This document shows positions 56,079-64,000 of a stretch of DNA of 64,000 nt, in pieces. The stretch spans positions 1 to 64,000 of the forward strand of contig JAOJBP010000008.1 of assembly GCA_028228555.1 (NCBI GenBank), read 5' to 3'. The notes under the pieces are model-generated. The model was not told the DNA's origin. It saw only the letters and a list, made by a program, of their open reading frames with translations, and ran no database searches. This stretch comes from Candidatus Thioglobus sp. GTDB lineage: Bacteria > Pseudomonadota > Gammaproteobacteria > PS1 > Pseudothioglobaceae. The first letter of the stretch is position 1. Every line of letters begins with the position of its first letter. The translations under genes and the position numbers were made by a program.

Positions 56079-58333
56079 GAGGCGCTCCTTATGTCAGTCG
56101 CTTGATTACTACTCACAAAGACACATCGATCGGCAACGCTATCGCTAACAACTACTGGAACCCCTAAATAAGTATTGCCGCATTCTAGTGATAATTCTTT
56201 TGCAGTAGCACTGTTCATTGAGGCTGAATTGGTTTGTCCAATTTTACTACTGCTTAATGATTTAGCGTGTCTTAACAATGCGTCGGAATGATAAGCAGAG
56301 TGTGTCCAAATTGTTTCAATAGACGATGATTTCTTTTCCAAATCTATTGTTGCATCATACTTATTCTCGTAAATTTTTTGATGTCTAAGCTCTTCTGATA
56401 CCTGGGTAACATTTTCATAGTGAAAACCTGGAAGTTCTAATAAATCAGCAAATACTTTTAAAATTTTCCAAGCCGGCTTAGCTTCTTCTGGCGCTTTAAC
56501 AGCTGCTGCAAACGATTGCATATCATGGTTGATATTAACATGGCTACCCGATGTCTCATACATCGCTGCCATTGGTAATAAAACATCAGAATATTGAGCT
56601 ACTAACTCATTTTGAAAACTATTTAAGGACACTACAAATACATCTTCTTTTGACAAAGCTTCAACAGCCGAGTTTGAATGATGAAAATCGTATTCAGGGT
56701 ATATATCTAGCAGCAAAAAGGCGCTCATATCGGCTGCTAGCATCTCATTGGTATTCATACCTTTATTCGTTGGTAAAAAATGGGCATATTGCGCACCGAG
56801 AGTATTGGCGCTACTACTCACATTTAATGTTTTACCATTGACTTGTTTAGCGATCTCAGTGACTAATTGAGCAATGCTAGCAGCTTGGGTATTGTTAATA
56901 ACATGCTCACCTACTACAATCACTGAGCGTTCAGAGTCTAGTAATTTACCCGCTAGGTTAATCGACAACTCACTAGGGCTAAACTTCGCTAAGTACACTG
57001 GAATCTCTAAAGACTTTTTCTCCAAGATAACTTTCAATACGCCCGCTAATGTTGTTGCCATTTCATTAGGTGAAACGGTTGAATGACTGGTTTTATGGTT
57101 GTAATCAAATGCTTTCACATTTAAAGCAGAAATAGTGGCGCCAGCTAATTGAGCCTTGCGCAATCTGTGGTTAATCATTGGCTGTTCTAAACGCAAATTC
57201 GCACCAATAACCAACACATTATCAACACACTCTAGATCACTTAACTTAATATTAGAATCTAGGTGAATTGGACGATCTAGATCATTAACATTCAAACGAT
57301 AGTCTATATTTTCACAACCTATTTCTCGAAGCATTTTTTGCATCAAATAAAGCTCTTCAGTGGTTGCTGTACTTGAAGCTAAACCACCTAATTTGTCAGA
57401 TTTACGACTGTTTAATACATCTTTATTTAAGCCTTTAACAGCAAAATCTAGTGCAACATTCCATTCAACTTCTTTCCATTGGCCTTCTACTTTAATTTGT
57501 GGCAATAAGAGTCTATTTTTATGAGAAAGCCCCTCATATGAAAAACGATCTCTATCTGAAATCCATGTTTCATTGATTAATTCATTGTCACCTGAAACAA
57601 CACGCTTAACTAGCCCTTTATAAGTTTGTGCATATAAGTTTGAACCGACTAAATCATGGCGCGCAACACTATCCGCTGAAGCCATTTGCCAAGATCTTAG
57701 CTCGTATCTAAATGGTTTGGAGGTTAAAGCGCCTACTGGGCAAACATCAATCATGTTTCCAGATAATTCAGAAGTAATGCCTTCTGCTAAAAATGGCTCA
57801 ATTTTTAAATCCTCGCCTCGTCCTGTGCCGCCCATTTCCATAATACCGGCAATCTCACTACCAAATCGAACACAACGGGTACAGTGAATACAGCGAGTCA
57901 TATCTGTTTGGATTAACGGCCCAATATCGCTAGGCGCAACAACACGTTTACCTTCACTAAAACGAGAAACGTCAGAGCCATATTCAACTGCAACATCTTG
58001 TAATTCACACTCACCACCTTGATCACAAATTGGGCAATCTAGTGGGTGGTTAATTAACAAAAATTCCATCACTGCCTTTTGAGAAGCTTTGGCTTTTTCA
58101 TTTTGTGTGTGAATCTTCATGCCATCAGAAACAGGGGTTGAACAGGCAGTTTGTGGCTTTGGAATGCCCTCTATGTCTACCAGGCACATTCGACAAGAGG
58201 TTGAGACTGATAATTTCTTATGGTAACAAAATCTTGGAACGCTAATACCTTCTCTATCAGTAATAGTAATTAATCGTTCTCCTGCTTTCGCATTAACGAT
58301 ATTGCCATCAATTTCAATAGTAATACTGGCCAT
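56075..58333 (-). CDS. nuoG: NADH-quinone oxidoreductase subunit G
   Basis: Largest peripheral subunit. The 752 residues begin with a 2Fe-2S domain ([15 protein letters not shown] ... ACSTPV), then [18 protein letters not shown] (cluster with a His ligand) and [10 protein letters not shown] with VCPVGALT, then a molybdopterin-oxidoreductase-like domain without cofactor. The extra N7 cluster of the E. coli protein is not seen in the segment after residue 220. It shares one base with nuoF. Confidence 0.96.
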   Translation of the reverse strand: MASITIEIDGNIVNAKAGERLITITDREGISVPRFCYHKKLSVSTSCRMCLVDIEGIPKPQTACSTPVSDGMKIHTQNEKAKASQKAVMEFLLINHPLDCPICDQGGECELQDVAVEYGSDVSRFSEGKRVVAPSDIGPLIQTDMTRCIHCTRCVRFGSEIAGIMEMGGTGRGEDLKIEPFLAEGITSELSGNMIDVCPVGALTSKPFRYELRSWQMASADSVARHDLVGSNLYAQTYKGLVKRVVSGDNELINETWISDRDRFSYEGLSHKNRLLLPQIKVEGQWKEVEWNVALDFAVKGLNKDVLNSRKSDKLGGLASSTATTEELYLMQKMLREIGCENIDYRLNVNDLDRPIHLDSNIKLSDLECVDNVLVIGANLRLEQPMINHRLRKAQLAGATISALNVKAFDYNHKTSHSTVSPNEMATTLAGVLKVILEKKSLEIPVYLAKFSPSELSINLAGKLLDSERSVIVVGEHVINNTQAASIAQLVTEIAKQVNGKTLNVSSSANTLGAQYAHFLPTNKGMNTNEMLAADMSAFLLLDIYPEYDFHHSNSAVEALSKEDVFVVSLNSFQNELVAQYSDVLLPMAAMYETSGSHVNINHDMQSFAAAVKAPEEAKPAWKILKVFADLLELPGFHYENVTQVSEELRHQKIYENKYDATIDLEKKSSSIETIWTHSAYHSDALLRHAKSLSSSKIGQTNSASMNSATAKELSLECGNTYLGVPVVVSDSVADRCVFVSSNQATDIRSAS

Positions 58334-59601
58334 TATTTCTCCACCATGCTTTTTCCATGTTCAATATAGTATTCAAACTCTTCACGGAAATTTCTTAAGA
58401 AACTTTCAACTGGCATTGCTGCAGCATCACCCAGAGCGCAAATCGTATTGCCCATAATTTTTTCTTGCACACCCATGAGTAAATCTATATCTTCAGCCTT
58501 ACCCTTGCCATCCATAATACGTTTTAGAACTCGGTATAGCCAGCCTGTGCCTTCACGACAAGGCGTACACTGCCCACAAGATTCATCATAATAAAAGTGC
58601 GCTAAACGCGTCAATGCTTTAACCATGCAGGTTGACTCATCCATAATAATCACAGAACCTGCACCAAGCATTGAACCTGCTTTATCAATACCGTCATAAT
58701 CCATAGTCATGCCCATAGCAGCTTCTGCGGTTAAAACAGGCGTAGAAGATCCTCCAGGAATAACTGCTTTAAGTTTTGCACCATTTCGCATGCCGCCTGC
58801 GAGCTCTAATAGTTCTGAAAATGGCATACCCATAGGTACTTCAAAATTAGATGGATTATTAACATGTCCAGTCACAGAGAATAACTTGGTACCACCAGAA
58901 TTTTCTACACCAAGATCAGCAAACCATTGACCACCTCTATACATAATTTCAGGGACAGAAGCAAAGCTTTCAGTGTTATTGATGGTAGTTGGTCTACCAT
59001 ATAGACCAACATTTGCAGGGAAAGGTGGTTTAAATCTTGGCTGACCTTTTTTACCTTCAAGTGACTCTAATAAGGCTGTCTCTTCACCAACAATATAGGC
59101 GCCTGCGCCCAGGTGAGAATACAGATCAAAACTTACTTCTGAACCATTAATATTTTTACCTAATAAACCAGCTGCGTAAGCTTCTTTAAGAGCGCCCTCA
59201 AAGCGGTTAAACGGCTCCATAAATTCACCACGGATATAGTTATAACCAATAGTCGCATTCATTACAAAACCACCAATAGCCATACCTTCAATAACTGAAT
59301 GTGGATTAAATCGCAAAATATCACGATCTTTACAAGTGCCCGGCTCGCCTTCATCTGAGTTACAAACGACGTACTTTTGCCCTTGCGCATTGCGCGGCAT
59401 GAAACTCCATTTCAACCCTGTTGGAAAGCCTGCACCACCACGACCTCTTAAGCCTGAGGTTTTTAATTCGTTAATAATTTCATCAGGTGTATATTCACCT
59501 TTAAGAATTTTGCGCCATGTACTGTAACCGCCACTAGCTTCATAGGTTTCTAGCGACCAACACTGGTCTTTATCTATATTTTTAAAACAAACTTCATTCA
59601 T
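58333..59601 (-). CDS. nuoF: NADH-quinone oxidoreductase subunit F
   Basis: NADH- and FMN-binding subunit. The 422 residues show [15 protein letters not shown], the NADH-site region [20 protein letters not shown], and the N3 cluster [15 protein letters not shown] with the fourth Cys in [11 protein letters not shown]. It overlaps nuoE by four bases. Confidence 0.97.
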   Translation of the reverse strand: MNEVCFKNIDKDQCWSLETYEASGGYSTWRKILKGEYTPDEIINELKTSGLRGRGGAGFPTGLKWSFMPRNAQGQKYVVCNSDEGEPGTCKDRDILRFNPHSVIEGMAIGGFVMNATIGYNYIRGEFMEPFNRFEGALKEAYAAGLLGKNINGSEVSFDLYSHLGAGAYIVGEETALLESLEGKKGQPRFKPPFPANVGLYGRPTTINNTESFASVPEIMYRGGQWFADLGVENSGGTKLFSVTGHVNNPSNFEVPMGMPFSELLELAGGMRNGAKLKAVIPGGSSTPVLTAEAAMGMTMDYDGIDKAGSMLGAGSVIIMDESTCMVKALTRLAHFYYDESCGQCTPCREGTGWLYRVLKRIMDGKGKAEDIDLLMGVQEKIMGNTICALGDAAAMPVESFLRNFREEFEYYIEHGKSMVEK

Positions 59602-60074
59602 TTTAAACCATCCACAATATCATCGATTTTTTCAGCTGTTAGGTGTTCATAGTACTGATCATCAATTTGGAACATCGGCGCACCTACACAAGCACCTAAA
59701 CACTCTACTTTTTTCACACTAATTAAGCCATCTTTAGTTACTTCTCCGGTTTTAACGCCTAATTTAACTTCAAGATGGGTAATTAGATCATCAGCGCCAT
59801 TCAACATGCACGAAATATTGTGACAAAATCGAATAATATGTTTACCTACAGGCTTATGATTATAATTTTCATAAAATGTAGCCACTTCAGCAGCGGCAAT
59901 ACCTGGCATATCTAAATAATCAGCCACAGCTTGGATTGCTTCTGATGCTAGTTGGTTGTTATTTTCTGCTTGGACCAATTTTAAAGCTTCCATCACAGCA
60001 GAGCTTTGCTTGCCTTGTGGATATTTTTCAATCCAACTATCTATTTGTTTTTTCGTGCTATCTGAGATTATCAT
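59598..60074 (-). CDS. nuoE: NADH-quinone oxidoreductase subunit E
   Basis: Thioredoxin-like subunit with the 2Fe-2S cluster N1a. The 158 residues supply the four ligands in [11 protein letters not shown] and [12 protein letters not shown]. Starts overlapping the end of nuoD by one base. Confidence 0.97.
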   Translation of the reverse strand: MIISDSTKKQIDSWIEKYPQGKQSSAVMEALKLVQAENNNQLASEAIQAVADYLDMPGIAAAEVATFYENYNHKPVGKHIIRFCHNISCMLNGADDLITHLEVKLGVKTGEVTKDGLISVKKVECLGACVGAPMFQIDDQYYEHLTAEKIDDIVDGLK

Positions 60075-61327
60075 TATCTATCAATTTCTCCAAAAACAAT
60101 ATCCTGCGTTCCAATAATAGTTACCACATCCGATAGCATATGCCCTTTAGACATTTCATCCATAGAAGCCAAATGTGCAAAACCAGGCGCTCTAATCTTA
60201 ACGCGATAAGGTTTATTTGCACCATCAGAGATTAGGTAAATACCAAATTCGCCTTTGGGGTGCTCAATCGCTTTGTAAACTTCACCCTCTGGCAATGAAT
60301 AACCTTCAGTAAACAATTTAAAGTGATGAATCAAAGATTCCATATCATCTTTCATGTTTGTGCGCTTAGGTGGTGAAACTTTTTTATCGTCGCTCATCAC
60401 CGGACCAGGGTTTGCTTTTAGCCATGAGACACATTGACCAATAATTTTATTAGATTGGCGCAATTCTTCCATTCGTACTAAATAACGATCATAGCTATCA
60501 CCAGTTACGCCTACTGGAATATCAAATTCTAATTTATCGTATACGGCATAAGGTTGATTTTTTCTTAAATCCCAAGCTACACCAGATCCTCTTAACATGG
60601 GACCAGTAAAACCTAGTTGCTTTGCGCGCTTAGCACTAACAATACCAATATTCACTAAACGCTGTTTCCAAATTCTATTTTCGGTCAATAGATCGTCATA
60701 TTGCTTAATATGGCGTGGAAATTCTTTTACAAAATCATCAATAAAATCAAGCAATGAGCCTTGACGATTTTCATTTAATGCTGTTATCTCTTTGTCACTA
60801 CGAGAATCTGTTTTTAAATATTTTGGCATGCGATCTGGTAGATCACGATATACACCACCTGGGCGATAATAAGTTGCATGCATACGTGAGCCTGAAACTG
60901 CTTCATAACAATCAATCAACTTCTCACGCTCACGAAAAGCATATAGAAAAATACTCATTGCGCCAACATCCAATGCATGCGTACCTAGCCACATTAGATG
61001 ATTAAGAATTCGTGTAATTTCATCAAACATAACACGAATATATTGAGCACGTTCTGGCACTTCAAGCTCAAGCATAGTTTCAATGGCCATTACATAAGCA
61101 TGCTCATTACACATCATAGAAACATAATCTAGGCGATCCATGTAACCAATGGATTGATTGTATGGCTTAGACTCGACTAGCTTTTCTGTGCCGCGATGAA
61201 GCAGGCCAATATGTGGATCAGCACGTTCAATAACTTCACCATCAATCTCTAGAATTAGGCGCAATACACCGTGCGCTGCTGGATGTTGAGGGCCGAAGTT
61301 AAGTGTATAGTTACGCATTTCAGACAT
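60074..61327 (-). CDS. nuoD: NADH-quinone oxidoreductase subunit D
   Basis: 49-kDa-type subunit that forms the quinone pocket with NuoB. The 417 residues include [28 protein letters not shown] (quinone-site His), [11 protein letters not shown] and the C-terminal DIVFGEIDR. nuoC and nuoD are separate genes here, not fused as in E. coli. Confidence 0.97.
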   Translation of the reverse strand: MSEMRNYTLNFGPQHPAAHGVLRLILEIDGEVIERADPHIGLLHRGTEKLVESKPYNQSIGYMDRLDYVSMMCNEHAYVMAIETMLELEVPERAQYIRVMFDEITRILNHLMWLGTHALDVGAMSIFLYAFREREKLIDCYEAVSGSRMHATYYRPGGVYRDLPDRMPKYLKTDSRSDKEITALNENRQGSLLDFIDDFVKEFPRHIKQYDDLLTENRIWKQRLVNIGIVSAKRAKQLGFTGPMLRGSGVAWDLRKNQPYAVYDKLEFDIPVGVTGDSYDRYLVRMEELRQSNKIIGQCVSWLKANPGPVMSDDKKVSPPKRTNMKDDMESLIHHFKLFTEGYSLPEGEVYKAIEHPKGEFGIYLISDGANKPYRVKIRAPGFAHLASMDEMSKGHMLSDVVTIIGTQDIVFGEIDR

Positions 61328-61329
61328 GT

Positions 61330-61944
61330 TTACTTCCTGATTACTTTAGGAACACTAATATTAGGCTCGATACTTACTTTTTCATAAACAACTCGACCAA
61401 GTTCTTCATCATAGCGCATTTCTACCTCACCAATCTGTGGGAAATCTTTGCGCAATGGATGACCAACAAAACCATAGTCCGTCAAAATTCGACGTAAATC
61501 AGTATGATTTTCAAACAAAATACCCATTAGATCAAACGCTTCACGCTCATACCAGTCAGCAGATGCCCAAATACCAGTCACTGACTTAATAATTGGCTCA
61601 GCCTCATCAACAAATGCTTTCACTCTAATTCGATAATTTTTACTAACAGAAAGCAAATGATAAACCACCGCAAAACGCTGCTGATGTCTATCCTCTCCGC
61701 CTTGAGCACTTCGACCTCTAGAATAGCCTGAGTTACTTGAATTATGAGCCCATTCTGATTGGCCATAAGTTAAGTAATCAACACCACATAGATCTATCAA
61801 AGTATCAAATGCAAGTTGATCGCGTAGCTTTAGACAAGTGTCAATAATATTGGCACTCTCAACAGTTAATGTAAGCTCACCATAAGTTGAAACTAAATTA
61901 GCGCCTTCAAAAATTTCTTCTAATTGTTCTTTTAATTTTTGCAT
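61330..61944 (-). CDS. nuoC: NADH-quinone oxidoreductase subunit C
   Basis: 30-kDa-type peripheral subunit. The 204 residues contain the family signature [27 protein letters not shown] (read in two overlapping parts) and [15 protein letters not shown]. Two bases separate it from both neighbours. Confidence 0.96.
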   Translation of the reverse strand: MQKLKEQLEEIFEGANLVSTYGELTLTVESANIIDTCLKLRDQLAFDTLIDLCGVDYLTYGQSEWAHNSSNSGYSRGRSAQGGEDRHQQRFAVVYHLLSVSKNYRIRVKAFVDEAEPIIKSVTGIWASADWYEREAFDLMGILFENHTDLRRILTDYGFVGHPLRKDFPQIGEVEMRYDEELGRVVYEKVSIEPNISVPKVIRK

Positions 61945-61946
61945 GG

Positions 61947-62426
61947 TTATGTACGAGCGATAGTGTTAGTGCGACGAATTTTATCTTGTAATTGCATAAT
62001 GCCGTACAATAATGCTTCTGCAGTTGGCGGACAACCTGGTACATAAATATCAACAGGGACAATGCGATCACAACCACGAACTACCGCATAAGAGTAATGA
62101 TAATAGCCACCACCATTTGCACATGAGCCCATGGAGATAACCCATCGAGGCTCTGGCATTTGGTCGTAAACTTTGCGTAAGGCAGGTGCCATTTTATTGG
62201 TCAGTGTGCCAGCAACAATCATTAAATCTGACTGTCGAGGGGTTGGTCTAAAGACAATACCAAAACGATCTAAGTCATAACGTGAAGAGCCTGCTTCCAT
62301 CATTTCTACCGCACAACAAGCTAAGCCAAATGTCATTGGCCACAATGAACCTGTTCGTGCCCAGTTAATGACACTGTCGAGTGAGGTTGTTACAAACCCT
62401 TCTTTCATTAAACCTTCAATAGCCAT
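61947..62426 (-). CDS. nuoB: NADH-quinone oxidoreductase subunit B
   Basis: Holds the terminal 4Fe-4S cluster N2 that reduces quinone. The 159 residues provide the ligands Cys37 and Cys38 ([11 protein letters not shown]), Cys102 (GSCANGGG) and Cys132 ([12 protein letters not shown]). It follows nuoA by three bases. Confidence 0.97.
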   Translation of the reverse strand: MAIEGLMKEGFVTTSLDSVINWARTGSLWPMTFGLACCAVEMMEAGSSRYDLDRFGIVFRPTPRQSDLMIVAGTLTNKMAPALRKVYDQMPEPRWVISMGSCANGGGYYHYSYAVVRGCDRIVPVDIYVPGCPPTAEALLYGIMQLQDKIRRTNTIART

Positions 62427-62429
62427 TGT

Positions 62430-62786
62430 CTACTCCCACTCCAACGCACCGTGCTTCCATTCAAAAATAAAGCCAACTACTAACAAGAATAAAAAGATGC
62501 TAATTGCGATAAATCCAAACCATCCAAGTTGAGATTGCACGACAGCCCATGGGAAGACAAACGCCACTTCCAAGTCAAACAAAATAAACAAAATAGCGAC
62601 TAAATAATAACGTACATTAAAGTACATACGTGAGTCATCAAAAGCAGGGAATCCACACTCAAACTGAGAGTTTTTCTCTTCGTCAGGCTTGCTGGGGCCT
62701 AGCAAATAACCAATTAACATCGGTCCGGCACCAAATCCAAGTCCCAGCATGATAAATACAACAATAGGCAGATAGTTTTCTAACAC
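62430..62786 (-). CDS. nuoA: NADH-quinone oxidoreductase subunit A
   Basis: Three-helix membrane subunit. I choose the GTG at 62786, because GGAG lies six bases before it and the product then begins [13 protein letters not shown] as NuoA proteins do; the TTG four codons upstream is part of that GGAG region. The 118 residues contain YECG-like [21 protein letters not shown] and [13 protein letters not shown]. First gene of the 14-gene nuoA-N operon. Confidence 0.95.
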   Translation of the reverse strand: MLENYLPIVVFIMLGLGFGAGPMLIGYLLGPSKPDEEKNSQFECGFPAFDDSRMYFNVRYYLVAILFILFDLEVAFVFPWAVVQSQLGWFGFIAISIFLFLLVVGFIFEWKHGALEWE

Positions 62787-62819
62787 CCAGCGCTCCAACG
62801 TAAAAAATTCAATCTAAAC

Positions 62820-62825
62820 ATTATA
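62820..62825 (-). promoter_or_regulatory. putative -10 of a nuo promoter
   Basis: TATAAT on the minus strand in the 78-base gap between tldD and nuoA, about 34 bases before the nuoA GTG. No good -35 is visible, so it is tentative. Confidence 0.4.
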
Positions 62826-62864
62826 TCTAATTTATTCATTATGTGATATGTGAAAGTATGCATT

Positions 62865-64000
62865 TTATGAATTTAACTGCGTCCCGCCAACGGTTAATTC
62901 GTCTATCTTAAGGCTTGGCTGCCCGACGCCGACTGGCACAGATTGTCCATCTTTTCCACAAACACCAATGCCACCATCCAGCTTTAAATCGCTTGCCACC
63001 ATAGAGATTTTTTTTAACACCTCATCGCCAGAGCCAATTAATGTGGCACCTTTAATAGGATGAGAGATTTTTCCATTTTTAATTAAGTACGCTTCATTGG
63101 CACTAAATACAAATTTACCAGACGTAATATCAACTTGGCCGCCATCAAAATTAAGGGCATAAATACCATCATCAACAGAAGCTATCATGTCATCAAGATT
63201 ATCATTGCCATTAAGCATGTAAGTGTTGGTCATTCGTGGCATCGGCATATGGGCATATGATTCACGTCGACCATTACCAGTTGACTCAACTCCCTTCAAC
63301 TTAGCATTCATTTTGTCAAACAAATAACCTTTAAGTATGCCGTTTTCAATCAATGTTGTGTTTTGGGTTGGTACGCCTTCATCATCCACCGTTAAACTGC
63401 CGCGTCTGTTAGCTAATGTGCCATTATCAACAATACTACATTTTGAACTAGCAACTTGCTCACCAATTCTGTCAGTGAAAACCGAAGAGCCTTTGCGATT
63501 AAAATCACCTTCTAGACCATGACCAATGGCTTCATGTAGCAAAACACCTGGCCAACCTGGACCCAAAATAACAGGCATGTTTCCAGCTGGAGCGCCCTTA
63601 GATTCTAGTGCCACTAGTGCTTGTCTGATTGCCTCAGCAACATAAATTTCATCTAGGTTATGATCAATAAAATAACGATAATCATAACGACCACCGCCAC
63701 CACTTGACGCTGATTCAATACGTCCGTTGTGCTCAACAATTACGCTCACACTAACGCGAACCATAGGGCGATAATCTTTTTGATAAACACCATCACTTGA
63801 AGCAATTAGCACTTCAGAATAAGCGCCAGAAATAGATGCACTGACTTGTTTTACTTTTGGCTCTTTTCTAGCCAGCATATCAACACGATTTAAAAAATCT
63901 ACTTTCTCTTTAGAGCTTAAGCTGCCCAATGGGTTTAAACCACTATATTTAGCTATTTCGGGCACTGATTGAAAAGTCTGCATTTGCACCGGTGTATTGC
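62865..64000 (-). CDS. tldD: metalloprotease TldD, 5'-truncated by the window edge
   Basis: Forms a heterodimeric zinc protease with TldE (PmbA) that degrades unfolded peptides and matures microcins. The frame stays open to base 64000 (the codons before the first candidate start read NTPVQMQ), so about 100 residues of the roughly 480-residue protein lie outside. The zinc motif [11 protein letters not shown], then [18 protein letters not shown] and [21 protein letters not shown] at the C terminus (in short overlapping parts) identify it. It is upstream of nuoA on the same strand. Confidence 0.95.
   Translation of the reverse strand, partial: NTPVQMQTFQSVPEIAKYSGLNPLGSLSSKEKVDFLNRVDMLARKEPKVKQVSASISGAYSEVLIASSDGVYQKDYRPMVRVSVSVIVEHNGRIESASSGGGGRYDYRYFIDHNLDEIYVAEAIRQALVALESKGAPAGNMPVILGPGWPGVLLHEAIGHGLEGDFNRKGSSVFTDRIGEQVASSKCSIVDNGTLANRRGSLTVDDEGVPTQNTTLIENGILKGYLFDKMNAKLKGVESTGNGRRESYAHMPMPRMTNTYMLNGNDNLDDMIASVDDGIYALNFDGGQVDITSGKFVFSANEAYLIKNGKISHPIKGATLIGSGDEVLKKISMVASDLKLDGGIGVCGKDGQSVPVGVGQPSLKIDELTVGGTQLNS

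Overview
The window is 64 kb of a low-GC (by eye in the mid-30s percent) gammaproteobacterial chromosome. It is densely packed: most neighbours overlap by 1-20 bases or sit within about 15 bases of each other. BamC, CmoB, Hda, CysG, a CcmF/CcmI pair and a 14-gene complex I operon all fit a gammaproteobacterium. The compact AT-rich style and the gene combinations recall the sulfur-oxidising SUP05/Thioglobus group, including vesicomyid and mussel symbionts. That placement is inference: no sulfur-oxidation or carbon-fixation gene is in view. I see no insertion sequence, prophage, CRISPR array or rRNA.

Layout. 0-3.1 kb: ppsA (5' end outside the window) with its regulator ppsR. 3.1-7.0 kb: the head of the division/cell-wall cluster (mraZ-rsmH-ftsL-ftsI), preceded by three MraZ-type operator repeats and a tiny membrane-peptide ORF; the cluster stops after ftsI. 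7.0-16 kb: dnaG, a lipid A acyltransferase-like gene, rpsO, prfB without the programmed frameshift, gor, a LysE-type exporter, a secreted nuclease, and hisI-hisE-tatA-tatB-tatC. 16-18.6 kb: a glnK-amt operon followed by a NasT-like ANTAR antiterminator gene. The leader of glnK carries two tandem six-base-loop hairpins, the second of which overlaps an intrinsic terminator, which is the expected RNA target of an ANTAR protein. 18.6-23.5 kb: dapA-bamC-ligA-like-PDC sensor. 23.6-26.8 kb: a small beta-barrel protein, a divergent Xre regulator, and a second glnK-amtB pair whose leader also has two tandem six-base-loop hairpins. 26.8-32.7 kb: ccmF-ccmI-dapE-trmD, serB and tRNA-Leu(UAG). 32.7-45.7 kb: housekeeping genes (cysG, hda, a PgsA-type synthase, purMN, uvrA, pyrH-frr, cmoB, znuA, bioC) with a few uncharacterised ones. 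45.8-47.7 kb: a two-gene surface locus, an inverse-autotransporter barrel without passenger plus a tightly coupled secreted protein, behind an FNR-type site. 48.6-62.8 kb: nuoA-N on the minus strand. 62.9 kb to the end: tldD (5' end outside the window).

The most interesting points are the ANTAR/terminator leader of glnK-amt, its counterpart at the second glnK-amtB operon, and the Asn at the usual phospho-Asp position of the ANTAR protein. Next come the split inverse-autotransporter locus and two enzymes whose key catalytic residues are substituted (the lipid A acyltransferase-like protein and the NAD+-dependent ligase-like protein). All calls come from reading the sequence and recalling protein families; no search was run.
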